Source of the DNA: Phycisphaerales bacterium
GTDB lineage: Bacteria > Planctomycetota > Phycisphaerae > Phycisphaerales > UBA1924
Direction of reading: 5' to 3'
Length of the DNA: 64,000 nt
NCBI GenBank assembly: GCA_030149165.1
Contig: JASBRY010000008.1
Span: 248,001-312,000, forward strand
In this document: positions 8,557 to 17,489 of the stretch, piece by piece
Numbering within the stretch: position 1 is the first letter of the stretch
Layout: each line of letters starts with the position of its first letter
Program-made: the position numbers and the translations under genes
Notes under the pieces: generated by a model
Told to the model about the DNA's origin: nothing
What the model saw: only the letters and a program-made list of their open reading frames with translations
Databases searched by the model: none

Positions 8557-9243
8557 TGGACCGAATCGCGCATCGTACTTGCTGCGAAGCGATGGATCTC
8601 TCAGGATCGAGTACGCCTTGTGGAGTTCCTCAAAGCGTGAGGGCGCTTTGGGGTCGTCGTTTTTGTCTGGATGCCAAAGCTTCACCAGATGATGGAACGA
8701 GCTGCGGATCTCATCCTGACTCGCGTATTGACAGACGCCGAGGATGTCGTAGAGGTTGATGTTGAGTATCGGGGTTGATTGTTCATCGGACTCAGAATCA
8801 TCCGAGCTGTTGCTCATCAGCAACTCCCCCTGCACGGCCAATCGTGTCAGCGCGTCGCGATGCGATGCGGGGAGATCAACAAACTCGATCCCGACCTCGG
8901 CTTTGCGCGTCAGGACCGATCCCTTGCGAATCCAGCGGACAACCCCTTCGACCGTCAGTTCGTGCTGAGTCTCTTTGTCCGTGAAAGTGAACTCGTGCGT
9001 TTCATCGACTTTGGGGAGCTTTGAGGGCGCGAGCGTGAGGCGCATGCCGTTGCCGGTCAGGTCCGCAACGCGTGCTTGGAGTGAATCGAAGGTACAGCGA
9101 ATGCCCTTGGTGTCGATGCGCATATCAGAGCGGGACATGACCTCATCATCCGAAGTCACCGATTGCACCTCGTCCACCGGCATTGCGTGGTACGGCGTGG
9201 TCAAACTCTCGTGCTGATTCTCGTCGCGGCTGTGTGTTGACAT
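8539..9243 (-). CDS. PilZ-like domain fused to a J domain
   Basis: This 234-residue protein has a PilZ-like beta domain at about residues 45-140. It shows DLTGNG at 61-66 (compare DxSxxG) and the RWIRK and VGIEFVDLP strands. A Ser/Asp/Glu linker follows, then a C-terminal J domain with HPD at 191-193. The Arg-rich c-di-GMP motif before the first strand is not clear, so nucleotide binding is uncertain. The J domain should stimulate an Hsp70 ATPase. The fusion suggests recruitment of a chaperone in response to a second messenger, but that is inference. It is convergent with deoC. Confidence 0.75.
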   Translation of the reverse strand: MSTHSRDENQHESLTTPYHAMPVDEVQSVTSDDEVMSRSDMRIDTKGIRCTFDSLQARVADLTGNGMRLTLAPSKLPKVDETHEFTFTDKETQHELTVEGVVRWIRKGSVLTRKAEVGIEFVDLPASHRDALTRLAVQGELLMSNSSDDSESDEQSTPILNINLYDILGVCQYASQDEIRSSFHHLVKLWHPDKNDDPKAPSRFEELHKAYSILRDPSLRSKYDARFGPDQAAA

Positions 9244-9350
9244 GTGTTGAACAACGGCATGATTTATGAGCGATTGAATCGCGATGTAGCGGATCGGCTG
9301 CGATTTCTCAGGTCTGGGGGTTACAGACCGCTTTCAGAGGAAAATGGCAC

Positions 9351-9356
9351 TAGAAT
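9351..9356 (+). promoter_or_regulatory. -10 box of predicted leaderless aldehyde dehydrogenase promoter
   Basis: TAGAAT lies five bases before the ATG at 9362. The spacing puts the transcription start at the A of the start codon. No recognisable -35 box is seen. Confidence 0.6.
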
Positions 9357-9361
9357 ACGGC

Positions 9362-10864
9362 ATGAGTAGCGCGATGAATACCGATTCGAGGTCCGATCAC
9401 TCTGCAGGCACACTCGACCTGCGCGGCGCCAGTGGTGGCGGGATTTTCGACTACGACCCCGCTCCAGAATCGGTCAAAGTCCAGATCGCCGACTCCTACG
9501 GGCTCTTCATCGACGGCGGATTCAGTGACGCATCAGGAACCGCATTCGCAACGATCAATCCAAGTAACGAAGAAACACTCGCGATGATTGGGAGTGCGGA
9601 TGGATCGGATGTCGATCGTGCCGTCGCGGCGGCACGAGCCGCGCTGCCGGGATGGAGCGGACTTCCTGGGATCGTGCGTGGAAAGTACCTGTACCGAATC
9701 GCTCGACGCATACAGGAACGCGCCCGCGAGCTCGCGGTCCTCGAAACCATGGACGGCGGGAAACCCATCAAAGAATCACGCGATGTGGACATCCCGCTCG
9801 CGGCGGCGCATTTCTTCTACCACGCTGGTTGGGCCGACAAACTCGAGTACGCGTTCCCAGGGAAGAAACCAGAACCAGTCGGCGTGTGCGGACAGATCAT
9901 TCCTTGGAACTTTCCGCTACTGATGGCCGCGTGGAAAATCGCGCCGGCGCTCGCGTGCGGGAACACCGTCGTGCTCAAACCTGCGGAAACTACTTCACTC
10001 ACGGCACTGCGACTCGCGGAGATCTGTCAAGAAGTTGGACTCCCCAAAGGAGTCGTCAATGTCGTGACCGGAGCCGGCAAGACCGGATCAGCGCTCGTCA
10101 ATCATCCTGATGTTGACAAGATCGCGTTTACCGGATCGACCGCAGTCGGGAAGATCATCGCGAAAGCAACCGCTGCGACCAACAAACGGCTGACCTTGGA
10201 ACTGGGTGGGAAGAGTCCAAACATCATCTTCGAGGACGCATCGATCGATCAAGCGATCGAAGGCGTCATCGGCGGGATCTACTTCAATCAAGGTCATGTG
10301 TGCTGCGCCGGATCGCGCGTGTTCGTCCAGGAATCGATCCTCGACACCGTTACACAGAAACTGAAGGATCGGCTCGCATCCCTGCGTGTTGGAGATCCGC
10401 TCGACAAGAACACAGATTTGGGCGCGATCAACTCGAGCGAACAACTCGGCACGATCAACAAGTACCTCGACATCGGAGGCAACGAGGGCGCGGTTCGGCA
10501 CGATCCGAATCCGAGTGCAGTCCCTGAGAAGGGGTACTGGTGCAAGCCTTGCTTCTTTACTGGGGTGCAGCCGAGTCACACGATTGCGCGTGAAGAGATC
10601 TTTGGTCCTGTGCTCGCGATTATGAGTTTCCGGACTCCTGATGAAGCGATCTCGCGTGCGAACAACACGCCGTACGGACTCGCGGCTGGGGTATGGACAG
10701 ACAAGGGATCAAAGATCTTCGACATGGCGAGCAAGCTCGATGCTGGAGTGGTGTGGTTGAATACTTACAACCAGTTTGATCCGACCTCGCCGTTTGGTGG
10801 ATACAAGGAATCAGGGTTTGGTCGAGAAGGTGGGCGGCACGGACTCGCGGCATATTTGAAATGA
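9362..10864 (+). CDS. NAD(P)-dependent aldehyde dehydrogenase
   Basis: This 500-residue enzyme oxidises an aldehyde to an acid. Catalytic Glu is in LELGGKSPN and catalytic Cys in FNQGHVCCAGS; the Rossmann motif FTGSTAVGK and the C-terminal SPFGGYKESGFGRE are present. The start at ATG 9362 is chosen because a -10 box sits five bases before it and other leaderless starts here share that geometry; an in-frame ATG at 9344 is possible. It is followed by a GNAT gene and a truncated aldehyde dehydrogenase, with deoC upstream. Acetaldehyde or a similar short aldehyde is a plausible substrate. Confidence 0.92.
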   Translation: MSSAMNTDSRSDHSAGTLDLRGASGGGIFDYDPAPESVKVQIADSYGLFIDGGFSDASGTAFATINPSNEETLAMIGSADGSDVDRAVAAARAALPGWSGLPGIVRGKYLYRIARRIQERARELAVLETMDGGKPIKESRDVDIPLAAAHFFYHAGWADKLEYAFPGKKPEPVGVCGQIIPWNFPLLMAAWKIAPALACGNTVVLKPAETTSLTALRLAEICQEVGLPKGVVNVVTGAGKTGSALVNHPDVDKIAFTGSTAVGKIIAKATAATNKRLTLELGGKSPNIIFEDASIDQAIEGVIGGIYFNQGHVCCAGSRVFVQESILDTVTQKLKDRLASLRVGDPLDKNTDLGAINSSEQLGTINKYLDIGGNEGAVRHDPNPSAVPEKGYWCKPCFFTGVQPSHTIAREEIFGPVLAIMSFRTPDEAISRANNTPYGLAAGVWTDKGSKIFDMASKLDAGVVWLNTYNQFDPTSPFGGYKESGFGREGGRHGLAAYLK

Positions 10865-10880
10865 TCAGAAGGGACACACG

Positions 10881-11381
10881 ATGAGCACAGTGCCTGGAGT
10901 GCATTCATTTGAGATAAGAGACCTCACCCCAGAGGACAAGCACTGGGTGCAGCGCGTTCTGCAGCAGTACTGGGCATCCACAGAGCAGGTTACACGCGGC
11001 CGCAAGTTTCAAGCGGACGAACTCCCTGGGATCGTCGCCGTGCGCGATGGCGCTGAGGTCGGACTCTTGACCTACCACATCGAAGGCGATGAGTGTGAGA
11101 TTGTCACCCACAACTCTATGGCCGGACACGGCGGGATCGGATCGTGCTTGCTCAACGGCGTGCGCAACAAAGCACGTGAACTGGGGTGCAAACGACTCTG
11201 GCTCATTACGACGAATGACAACACCCCAGCACTTCGTTTCTACCAACGGCGTGATTTTGACATCGTCGCGTTTTATCGCAATGCCGTCACTGAGAGCAGA
11301 GCGCTCAAACCAACGATCCCCGATGTTGGATTTGATGGCATTCCGATCCGCCACGAGATCGAGATGGAGTACGAGCTGTGA
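10881..11381 (+). CDS. GNAT-family N-acetyltransferase
   Basis: This 166-residue single-domain protein is expected to transfer an acetyl group from acetyl-CoA. The acetyl-CoA loop GHGGIGSCLL is near residue 76-85, followed by LITTNDNTPALRFYQRRDF, the typical end of the fold. GAAGGG about eight bases upstream supports the start. It is sandwiched between a full and a half-length aldehyde dehydrogenase and overlaps the latter by four bases. Co-expression is likely, but its acceptor is unknown. Confidence 0.85.
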   Translation: MSTVPGVHSFEIRDLTPEDKHWVQRVLQQYWASTEQVTRGRKFQADELPGIVAVRDGAEVGLLTYHIEGDECEIVTHNSMAGHGGIGSCLLNGVRNKARELGCKRLWLITTNDNTPALRFYQRRDFDIVAFYRNAVTESRALKPTIPDVGFDGIPIRHEIEMEYEL

Positions 11382-12229
11382 GTGAACGAATGCCGATCAC
11401 AAAGACCTACAAGCTCTATATCGGTGGCAAGTTCCCGCGCACCGAGTCTGGACGCTCCACGCTTGTGGAAGATGCCTCGATTGGTCTGAGTGCGCATGTG
11501 TGCCATGCATCACGCAAAGATCTCCGCAACGCGGTCGAAGCGGCACACGCTGCCCAAAGTAAATGGGCCGAAGCATCCGGATACCTGCGAGGACAGATCC
11601 TCTATCGACTCGCGGAGATGATGGAAGGCAAGCGTCACGAACTCGCTGCTGCGTTGGGTGACGGCGGGATGGATGAAGTCGACGCGTCGATCGATCGTGT
11701 CGTGCATTTCGCGGGATGGACTGACAAGTACTCCTCTGTCATGGGAGGTGCCAATCCTGTGAGTGGTCCATACCACAACTTCACGATCCCAGGCGCGATG
11801 GGTGTGGTGGGTTGCATCGCTCCGGATTCACCTGCATTGATCGGATTGATATCGATGATCGCAGGACCGATCGCGATGGGGAACGCCGTGGTCGCGCTTG
11901 CAAGCGAAACCAATCCGATCCCAGCGATGATCCTCGCGGAAGCAATGGCAACAAGCGATCTGCCGGGAGGTGTGGTGAATCTGCTCACTGGGTTCCGCGA
12001 CGAGTTGGTCCCCTACTACTCCGGACATCGCGAGATCATCGCGATCCATGCGGGAGGGGTGAGTGACGCTCAGCGTGCCGAGCTGCGTGAGGGAGCCGCG
12101 GTGAACATGAAGCGCGTAACGATCCGTGAGCAAGATCTCGATTACACAGATGACAGTCTTTGCAGCGGTCCGGATTGGCTCGATCCGTTTGTCGAGTTCA
12201 AAACGATCTGGCACCCCAGCGCCGTCTAA
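11378..12229 (+). CDS. Half-length aldehyde dehydrogenase-like protein without catalytic residues
   Basis: This 283-residue protein covers only the N-terminal NAD-binding part of the aldehyde dehydrogenase fold (YIGGKFPRTESG, VGCIAPDSPALIGL, GGVVNLLTG). It ends before the catalytic Glu and Cys segments, where the equivalent of FTGS reads IAIHAGG. The frame is intact and the start GTG overlaps the GNAT stop by four bases, so it is a real gene rather than decay. It probably partners or regulates the full-length enzyme. Similar pairings next to deoC occur in other bacteria. Confidence 0.82.
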   Translation: MSERMPITKTYKLYIGGKFPRTESGRSTLVEDASIGLSAHVCHASRKDLRNAVEAAHAAQSKWAEASGYLRGQILYRLAEMMEGKRHELAAALGDGGMDEVDASIDRVVHFAGWTDKYSSVMGGANPVSGPYHNFTIPGAMGVVGCIAPDSPALIGLISMIAGPIAMGNAVVALASETNPIPAMILAEAMATSDLPGGVVNLLTGFRDELVPYYSGHREIIAIHAGGVSDAQRAELREGAAVNMKRVTIREQDLDYTDDSLCSGPDWLDPFVEFKTIWHPSAV

Positions 12230-12925
12230 TCAGCGCGCCGCGACGGCGGGACCTGTTTTTAGCGACTCATCGAGTTCGAGTCTCGGCTCGATCTTGGTCT
12301 GATTCGCCGTCCAGACGATCTCGAGAGTGATATCAAAAAGCTTCGCGATCGCGTTGAGCTGACGCTCGATCGCATCGCGTGCTTGATGGATGTATCGCTC
12401 GTCGTTCTTCTCGAACAACTCTGCGGCTTGATCCTGAGCCGTCCGCATCAGCTCGTTCTGACGCTGCGCGTTCATGTTGATGACATCGATCAGTCCGAGC
12501 ACGCGCCCCTGCTGGATGTCATACGGCTCCACATCCATCAGACGCAGAGATCCGACAATTGGGGGGAGATCGATGCGATAGTGTCCACCACCAAGATCGG
12601 TGACATCGGACTCGTTGATGACTCCGAGTTCGATCGCGTATTGTTTCTCGAACTGGAAGATCATCGCGATTTTCGCTTGGGAGAGCAAGATTGGGGGGAG
12701 CCAGGAGAATCCAGAAGTCGCGGTCGCGATCTCCTTCGCGTGGACTTCGAGTCCCACGAGTTTGCCCACGGCTCGTACGCGTTCGGTGATGATCTTGAGC
12801 GACACCTTGTCGATGTCTTTACCCGATCGAGCACGCTTGAGCGATGAGAGGAGGTAGAAAACCACGCCGGCACCGATGATGGCGGCGAAGGTCAACGCGA
12901 TGATGAGCAGAATGAGGTCGTTCAT
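12230..12925 (-). CDS. DUF4230-like membrane-anchored protein
   Basis: This 231-residue protein has one N-terminal membrane helix (about residues 4-27), a short basic segment, and a soluble region. VRAVGKLVGLEV, IDLPPIVGSLRLMDVEPYDI and a C-terminal helix ending in a beta strand match the layout of DUF4230 proteins as I remember them. Function is unknown in that family. Its stop codon directly abuts the stop of the truncated aldehyde dehydrogenase gene. Confidence 0.65.
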   Translation of the reverse strand: MNDLILLIIALTFAAIIGAGVVFYLLSSLKRARSGKDIDKVSLKIITERVRAVGKLVGLEVHAKEIATATSGFSWLPPILLSQAKIAMIFQFEKQYAIELGVINESDVTDLGGGHYRIDLPPIVGSLRLMDVEPYDIQQGRVLGLIDVINMNAQRQNELMRTAQDQAAELFEKNDERYIHQARDAIERQLNAIAKLFDITLEIVWTANQTKIEPRLELDESLKTGPAVAAR

Positions 12926-13055
12926 GCAAGTGTTGTTGGGTATATGCGAGAGACTCTTTTGAATATACGAAGCTCAATCACGATCCGTTTGTGTAAAACG
13001 GGCTTTGGGTAGCGAAAATCGAGGTTATTCGGACCTTCGATTCGGTAATGAGTGC

Positions 13056-13727
13056 TCAGGAGTGATTCTTGAGGTGCTCGGGACGCCCGCATTCGTAGGC
13101 GCGGATAAGCAGGTGACCTGACGCAGATACGAGGATGATGAAAATCAATCCCAGAGTGATCGAGAGCACGGCGGAGGCCGCGCCTGTCCCCGGAGGGGTA
13201 TTCAGGACATTGTTGATCCACGCACCGGGACCAATATTGAGTCGCATCAATGCGAAAGCGGCGATGACCGGAGCGATGCACAACGCTGACTTGATGATGA
13301 ATGGATAGGAAGCGCGATTGCGGATGAAGACCGCGATCGACGCGAAGAGGAAGAATCCTGCGATCGCCGCGAGCCTGCCGAGCAGTGTGTATTTCGCGAG
13401 CGGTGCCAGACTCGGGAAGTCGGTCTGTTTCGCCATGATGAATCCGACATAGAGCCCGAACACCAGCGCCACGAGCACGGCTCCGGAGATCGCGGTGACG
13501 CCGATCGCCCAACCCGATTGAAACTTGCCCATCGCGAGGAGGACCGCGAAGACGCCTGCAAGGATTGTCAGGAGCTCGAAACCCATGAGTCCCCAGTCGA
13601 ACCCACCGAAGTGGCTGAGTGAGTAGTACGCCCAGGGTGCTGCGGAAGCGGCGACGAGGATGCCGAGGATGCCGACACCGATTCGGCACAGCATCGGGGG
13701 TGCTGGGAGTTCAAACGCGTCGTTCAT
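13056..13727 (-). CDS. Multi-pass membrane protein of unknown function
   Basis: This 223-residue protein has about six hydrophobic segments (roughly 15-37, 45-65, 72-95, 112-130, 140-160 and 180-205). It has a short charged C-terminus ending in ECGRPEHLKNHS. I recognise no family. The start at 13727 is preferred over 13751 because the shorter form begins just before the first hydrophobic stretch. It lies alone between the DUF4230-like gene (130 bp downstream) and the fliD leader. Confidence 0.65.
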   Translation of the reverse strand: MNDAFELPAPPMLCRIGVGILGILVAASAAPWAYYSLSHFGGFDWGLMGFELLTILAGVFAVLLAMGKFQSGWAIGVTAISGAVLVALVFGLYVGFIMAKQTDFPSLAPLAKYTLLGRLAAIAGFFLFASIAVFIRNRASYPFIIKSALCIAPVIAAFALMRLNIGPGAWINNVLNTPPGTGAASAVLSITLGLIFIILVSASGHLLIRAYECGRPEHLKNHS

Positions 13728-14062
13728 GGATTGGTTCTCTTGTGGAGTCACGATACTGATTATCGCATTGATCGGGGTGTGGATCGAAGAAAATGCGAGA
13801 TTCTCGGATGTTTGCTCAGATTCTTGACTGATTTCAAGCGTGCAGGATCTGCGCCAGTTTCGGCGATTTCAGCACAGTCAGCGCGTGGATTGCCCGATGT
13901 GACAAGTTGTGGTCCAGAAACGCTTTGGGGACATGCGACAAGCAGGCGGATGATCGAGTTGCTTGATTGAAACCGCCGATACTGGACTGAGAACCGGCTC
14001 ATGGACGAGCCGGCGTTGTGTGTTGCTCACGAACTGATACAGCAACACAGAAAGGAATCGCT
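13728..14062 (+). promoter_or_regulatory. Gene-free region carrying the fliD leader with two hairpins
   Basis: No gene is seen in these 335 bases. GCCGATAC at 13975-13982 resembles the -10 element of flagellar sigma-28 promoters (GCCGATAA), but no matching TAAA element is 15 bases upstream. Two stem-loops follow: CCGGCTC/GAGCCGG (13994-14000 with 14007-14013), and a perfect 9-bp stem TGTGTTGCT/AGCAACACA (14019-14027 with 14041-14049). The second hairpin ends two bases before AAAGGA (14051-14056), the fliD ribosome site. Confidence 0.5.
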
Positions 14063-16939
14063 ATGGGCGGCATTACCACTGGTGTCGGACTGTTCTCAGG
14101 GATTGATACTGGCTCGCTGATCGAGCAGTTGTTGTCCATTGAGGCGCGGCCCAAAGCATTGGCGCAGACCCGACTCATCCAGCTCCAGAGCCAGCAAGCG
14201 GCGTATCTGGATCTCAACTCGCGGATGAAAGCGATCGAGAATCTAGCCAAGGCCTTCCGTACAGACAACATTTTCAAGAACAAGCAAGCGATCGTATCCA
14301 ACGATGCGATCCTCACAGCGAATGCATCGCAGGATGCGCTTCCGGGTACATATGACTTCGTCGTCGATCGCTTGGTCTCATCGCAACAGATGCTCACGCG
14401 TGGCTTTGCGACAAGCGATGCCGCGGCGGGATTGTCATCGCTGACCTTCGAGGGCGCCGAAGCGCGGCTCGATCGTGATACCGAACTCGCGAATCTGAAC
14501 AACGGCGATGGGATCACTCGCGGCAAGATTAATGTCAACGGCACACAAGTCGATCTCTCGCGAGCGGGGACTGTTAACGAAGTCCTCGACGCGATCAATG
14601 AAGTCTCCGGCGTGAGCGCGCGTGTGGAGAACGACAAGTTTGTCATCGAGGGAGTCACCTCGATTTCAAACACCGGTTCTCGCGATGTGCTCGAGTCACT
14701 CGGACTCGACGGCGCGATTGTCGGCGACACGCTGACCGGAACTTCGGTCTACACACTCGGAACCAACACGCCGCTCAACGCACTCAATGATGGGCGAGGC
14801 GTCGGATTACGAAACACTTCAGGCGAAGGCGTCTGGGATTTCTCCATCGAGATCGATGTCAACGGCGACCTGCTCTTTGATTCTGCAGAGGTCATCCAAG
14901 TCCGATTGGGGGACATCGAAGAGACGATTGATGGAGTCCTCACGGTCACCAGCAGTGCGGTTACCACCGTTGGTGGTGCGATTGATCGGATCAATCAGGC
15001 AATCGCTGATGCGGGACTCGACGCTGAAGTTGAGGCATCAATTGATGCGGCGAGCGGAGCAATTCAGATCACTGACATTTCCGGATCTGGACACGCAATC
15101 CAGGTCACAGATAACGCGCCAACTTCAGGTTCAAAGAGTACTGCAGCTGCGGATCTTGGGATTGCTGGACTGCATCTCGGCGGAGCAACAAACGGCGATC
15201 GTATCCTCGCGGGGATGAACACTACACTGGTCTCCAGTCTCAACGGCGGGAGCGGGATCACAGGAACCGATGGCGCACTCGACTTTGCGCTCGCGAACAG
15301 TGCATTCGATTTCTCAGTGAATGTTTCGAGCGCACAGGATGTCAACGATCTGATCAATCTGATCAACAACGACGCGAACAATGATGATGGCTTTGGCAAT
15401 CAGGTCATCACGGTATCCCTGAACGATGCCGGGAATGGACTTTCGATCGTGGACAACACGACCGGCGGCGGGACACTCACCATCTCAGGAACCGGTGGTG
15501 TTAATACCGCCGCGGCTTTGGGGATTGATGGCACATTTAACAGCGGCGTCGCGAACGGCAACGACCTCGACCTCGCGTATTTCGGGACTGCGACCAAACT
15601 CGACTCGCTCTACGATGGCGATGGGATCGGAACCGGTTCGTTTGAGATCATCGATGGTGATAACAACAGGGCCGAGATCACAATCTCCGCAAGCGACACC
15701 ACACTCGCGGATGTCATCCGGCGTATCAACCAATCCTCAGCGGTTGATGTCACCGCTCGGATCAACGACACGGGCGACGGGATTATCATCGAGGACAACA
15801 CCGCCGGCGCGGGACTGCTCGAGATCAACGACACCGATGGGACTGTTGCGTCAAAGCTCAAGTTCGCTGGGAAGATCACGCAAGAAGAGTACGATGCGGG
15901 TGACCGATTCCTCGATGGCTCGTTCGAGACCAACATCGAGCTCGATCCCAACGACTCACTCAATGATGTGATCAGCGCGATCAACTCGTCCAATGCCGGG
16001 ATCAGTGCCTCGCTGCTGAACACCGGATCGGGGTCCGCGCCGTTCCGCATTTCCATCGCATCCGAAGATACCGGCACCGCCGGGCGATTCATCGTGGATT
16101 CGGGTGGGTTCGACCTCGGACTAAGCACGATCGATGAAGGGAATGACTCGCGCGTCTTCTACGGCTCGACAAATCCTGCAGACGGCATCCTCATCCGCTC
16201 ATCGAGCAACCAGCTCGACGGCGTGATCCAAGGTGTTACCATCGACTTGCTCTCAACAAGTGATCAATCCGTCGAGATCGCAATCTCCGAAGACACCGAA
16301 TCCATCGAAGGCAAGATCCAAGAGTTTGTCGATGCGTTCAACGAAGCGGTCGAGCAGATCGACTTCCAGACTCGTTACGACCAAGAGACCGAAGCGCGAG
16401 GGACACTCCTCGGAGATGGTACAGTGATCGGTCTGCGCAACTCGTTGTTCTCTGCTCTTCAGCGAACCAATGACGGCTTCACTTCCGAGTTCAGTCGATT
16501 GAGCGAGGTCGGGATCACTGTGGGTTCGGGATCGACTCTCGAGTTTGACGCCGAGAAGTTCAGAGAGGCGTACGCGGACGATCCGCAAGCAGTCGAAGAC
16601 CTGTTCACTCGCCGAACCATCGCAACGAGCGATGACGACGACGAGGACTCAACATTCCTCAATCCAGATACTGAGATCGAATACTCGGAGCGCGGCGTGA
16701 TGGTGCTCTTCGAGGAGTTCGCAAACCGCTATACCGATTCATTGACCGGTATCCTGAGCGGGCGTGACGACGCGTTCGACAACCAAATCGCATTGCAGGA
16801 ATCGCGGATCGAGACCATCGATGCTCGTCTTGATGCACGAAGGGAAGTCCTTACGCGTCAGTTCCTTGCGATGGAGCAAGCGATCGCGAGCTTCCAGACG
16901 CAGGGATCGGCGCTCTCGCAGATCTCAGCATTGGGTTGA
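14063..16939 (+). CDS. fliD: Flagellar hook-associated protein 2 (filament cap) FliD, expanded
   Basis: FliD caps the growing filament and folds flagellin into it. The N-terminal domain starts with GITTGVGLFSGID; the C-terminal domain holds GVTIDLLSTSDQ and a helical end with QFLAMEQAIA. At 958 residues it is about twice the size of the E. coli protein. The middle contains roughly five hook-IN-like repeats, each with a VxxxIxxIN helix, near residues 150, 300, 425, 545 and 630. These probably form extra exposed domains. The start is fixed by AAAGGA six bases upstream. fliS follows. Confidence 0.93.
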   Translation: MGGITTGVGLFSGIDTGSLIEQLLSIEARPKALAQTRLIQLQSQQAAYLDLNSRMKAIENLAKAFRTDNIFKNKQAIVSNDAILTANASQDALPGTYDFVVDRLVSSQQMLTRGFATSDAAAGLSSLTFEGAEARLDRDTELANLNNGDGITRGKINVNGTQVDLSRAGTVNEVLDAINEVSGVSARVENDKFVIEGVTSISNTGSRDVLESLGLDGAIVGDTLTGTSVYTLGTNTPLNALNDGRGVGLRNTSGEGVWDFSIEIDVNGDLLFDSAEVIQVRLGDIEETIDGVLTVTSSAVTTVGGAIDRINQAIADAGLDAEVEASIDAASGAIQITDISGSGHAIQVTDNAPTSGSKSTAAADLGIAGLHLGGATNGDRILAGMNTTLVSSLNGGSGITGTDGALDFALANSAFDFSVNVSSAQDVNDLINLINNDANNDDGFGNQVITVSLNDAGNGLSIVDNTTGGGTLTISGTGGVNTAAALGIDGTFNSGVANGNDLDLAYFGTATKLDSLYDGDGIGTGSFEIIDGDNNRAEITISASDTTLADVIRRINQSSAVDVTARINDTGDGIIIEDNTAGAGLLEINDTDGTVASKLKFAGKITQEEYDAGDRFLDGSFETNIELDPNDSLNDVISAINSSNAGISASLLNTGSGSAPFRISIASEDTGTAGRFIVDSGGFDLGLSTIDEGNDSRVFYGSTNPADGILIRSSSNQLDGVIQGVTIDLLSTSDQSVEIAISEDTESIEGKIQEFVDAFNEAVEQIDFQTRYDQETEARGTLLGDGTVIGLRNSLFSALQRTNDGFTSEFSRLSEVGITVGSGSTLEFDAEKFREAYADDPQAVEDLFTRRTIATSDDDDEDSTFLNPDTEIEYSERGVMVLFEEFANRYTDSLTGILSGRDDAFDNQIALQESRIETIDARLDARREVLTRQFLAMEQAIASFQTQGSALSQISALG

Positions 16940-16991
16940 TCGTTGGCCGATTTGATTGAAGTGAGCTCCAAACAGGACCGATAGCCCGAGC

Positions 16992-17489
16992 ATGAACGAC
17001 ACTGCAACACAGACCGGACAGCACTCGGCATCAGGAAACGGCGCTGCGAACATCAACGCGTATCTACGCACAAAGGTGATGACCGCGAGTCCAGAGGAAC
17101 TGCGGATGCTGCTGCTAGATGGGGCGCTCCGCTTTGCGAACATGGCCAAGGACGGCATGGAGCACAAGGACTACGAGAAGATCTACGAGGGATTTACCAA
17201 CTGCCGGAACATTGTGCTCGAGCTGAGCAACTCAATCGATCCTGGACCAGATCCGGAACTTGCTCAGAATGTACGCGGTATCTACATCTTCATCTACGGC
17301 GAACTGGTCAAAGCAAGCATCGATAAAGACCTCGATAAACTCAACAAAGCCATCGAACTGCTCGAGTACGAACGCGAGACCTGGGCGCAGCTCATGGAAA
17401 AACTCGCCGAGGATCGCAAAGCTGGGATAGTTCCCGATGCTGCCGCTCAACCGAACGCGGATACTCCATCATTGAGTATTCAAGCGTGA
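16992..17489 (+). CDS. fliS: Flagellin export chaperone FliS
   Basis: FliS binds the C-terminus of flagellin in the cytoplasm and keeps it unfolded for export. The 165-residue protein shows the AYLRTKVMTASPEELRMLLLDGALRF helices typical of the family and a four-helix bundle. It has a slightly longer N-terminus and a Pro/Ala tail. It is 52 bp behind fliD and probably in the same transcript. Its last 10 bases overlap the convergent holB-like gene. Confidence 0.93.
   Translation: MNDTATQTGQHSASGNGAANINAYLRTKVMTASPEELRMLLLDGALRFANMAKDGMEHKDYEKIYEGFTNCRNIVLELSNSIDPGPDPELAQNVRGIYIFIYGELVKASIDKDLDKLNKAIELLEYERETWAQLMEKLAEDRKAGIVPDAAAQPNADTPSLSIQA

Noticed and set aside
9345..9361. TGGCAC before the aldehyde dehydrogenase as a sigma-54 -24 element
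   Set aside because: The required TTGC element five bases later is absent (TACGG). The TAGAAT box at leaderless spacing explains the site better.
11378..12229. Half-length aldehyde dehydrogenase as a pseudogene
   Set aside because: The frame is intact, is coupled to the upstream gene and ends at a normal stop; there is no remnant of the missing C-terminal half downstream.
12922..13689. 255-residue minus-strand open frame overlapping the six-helix membrane protein
   Set aside because: Its translation is a Pro/Arg/His-rich run with no fold, typical of a shifted frame, while the overlapping frame encodes regular hydrophobic helices.
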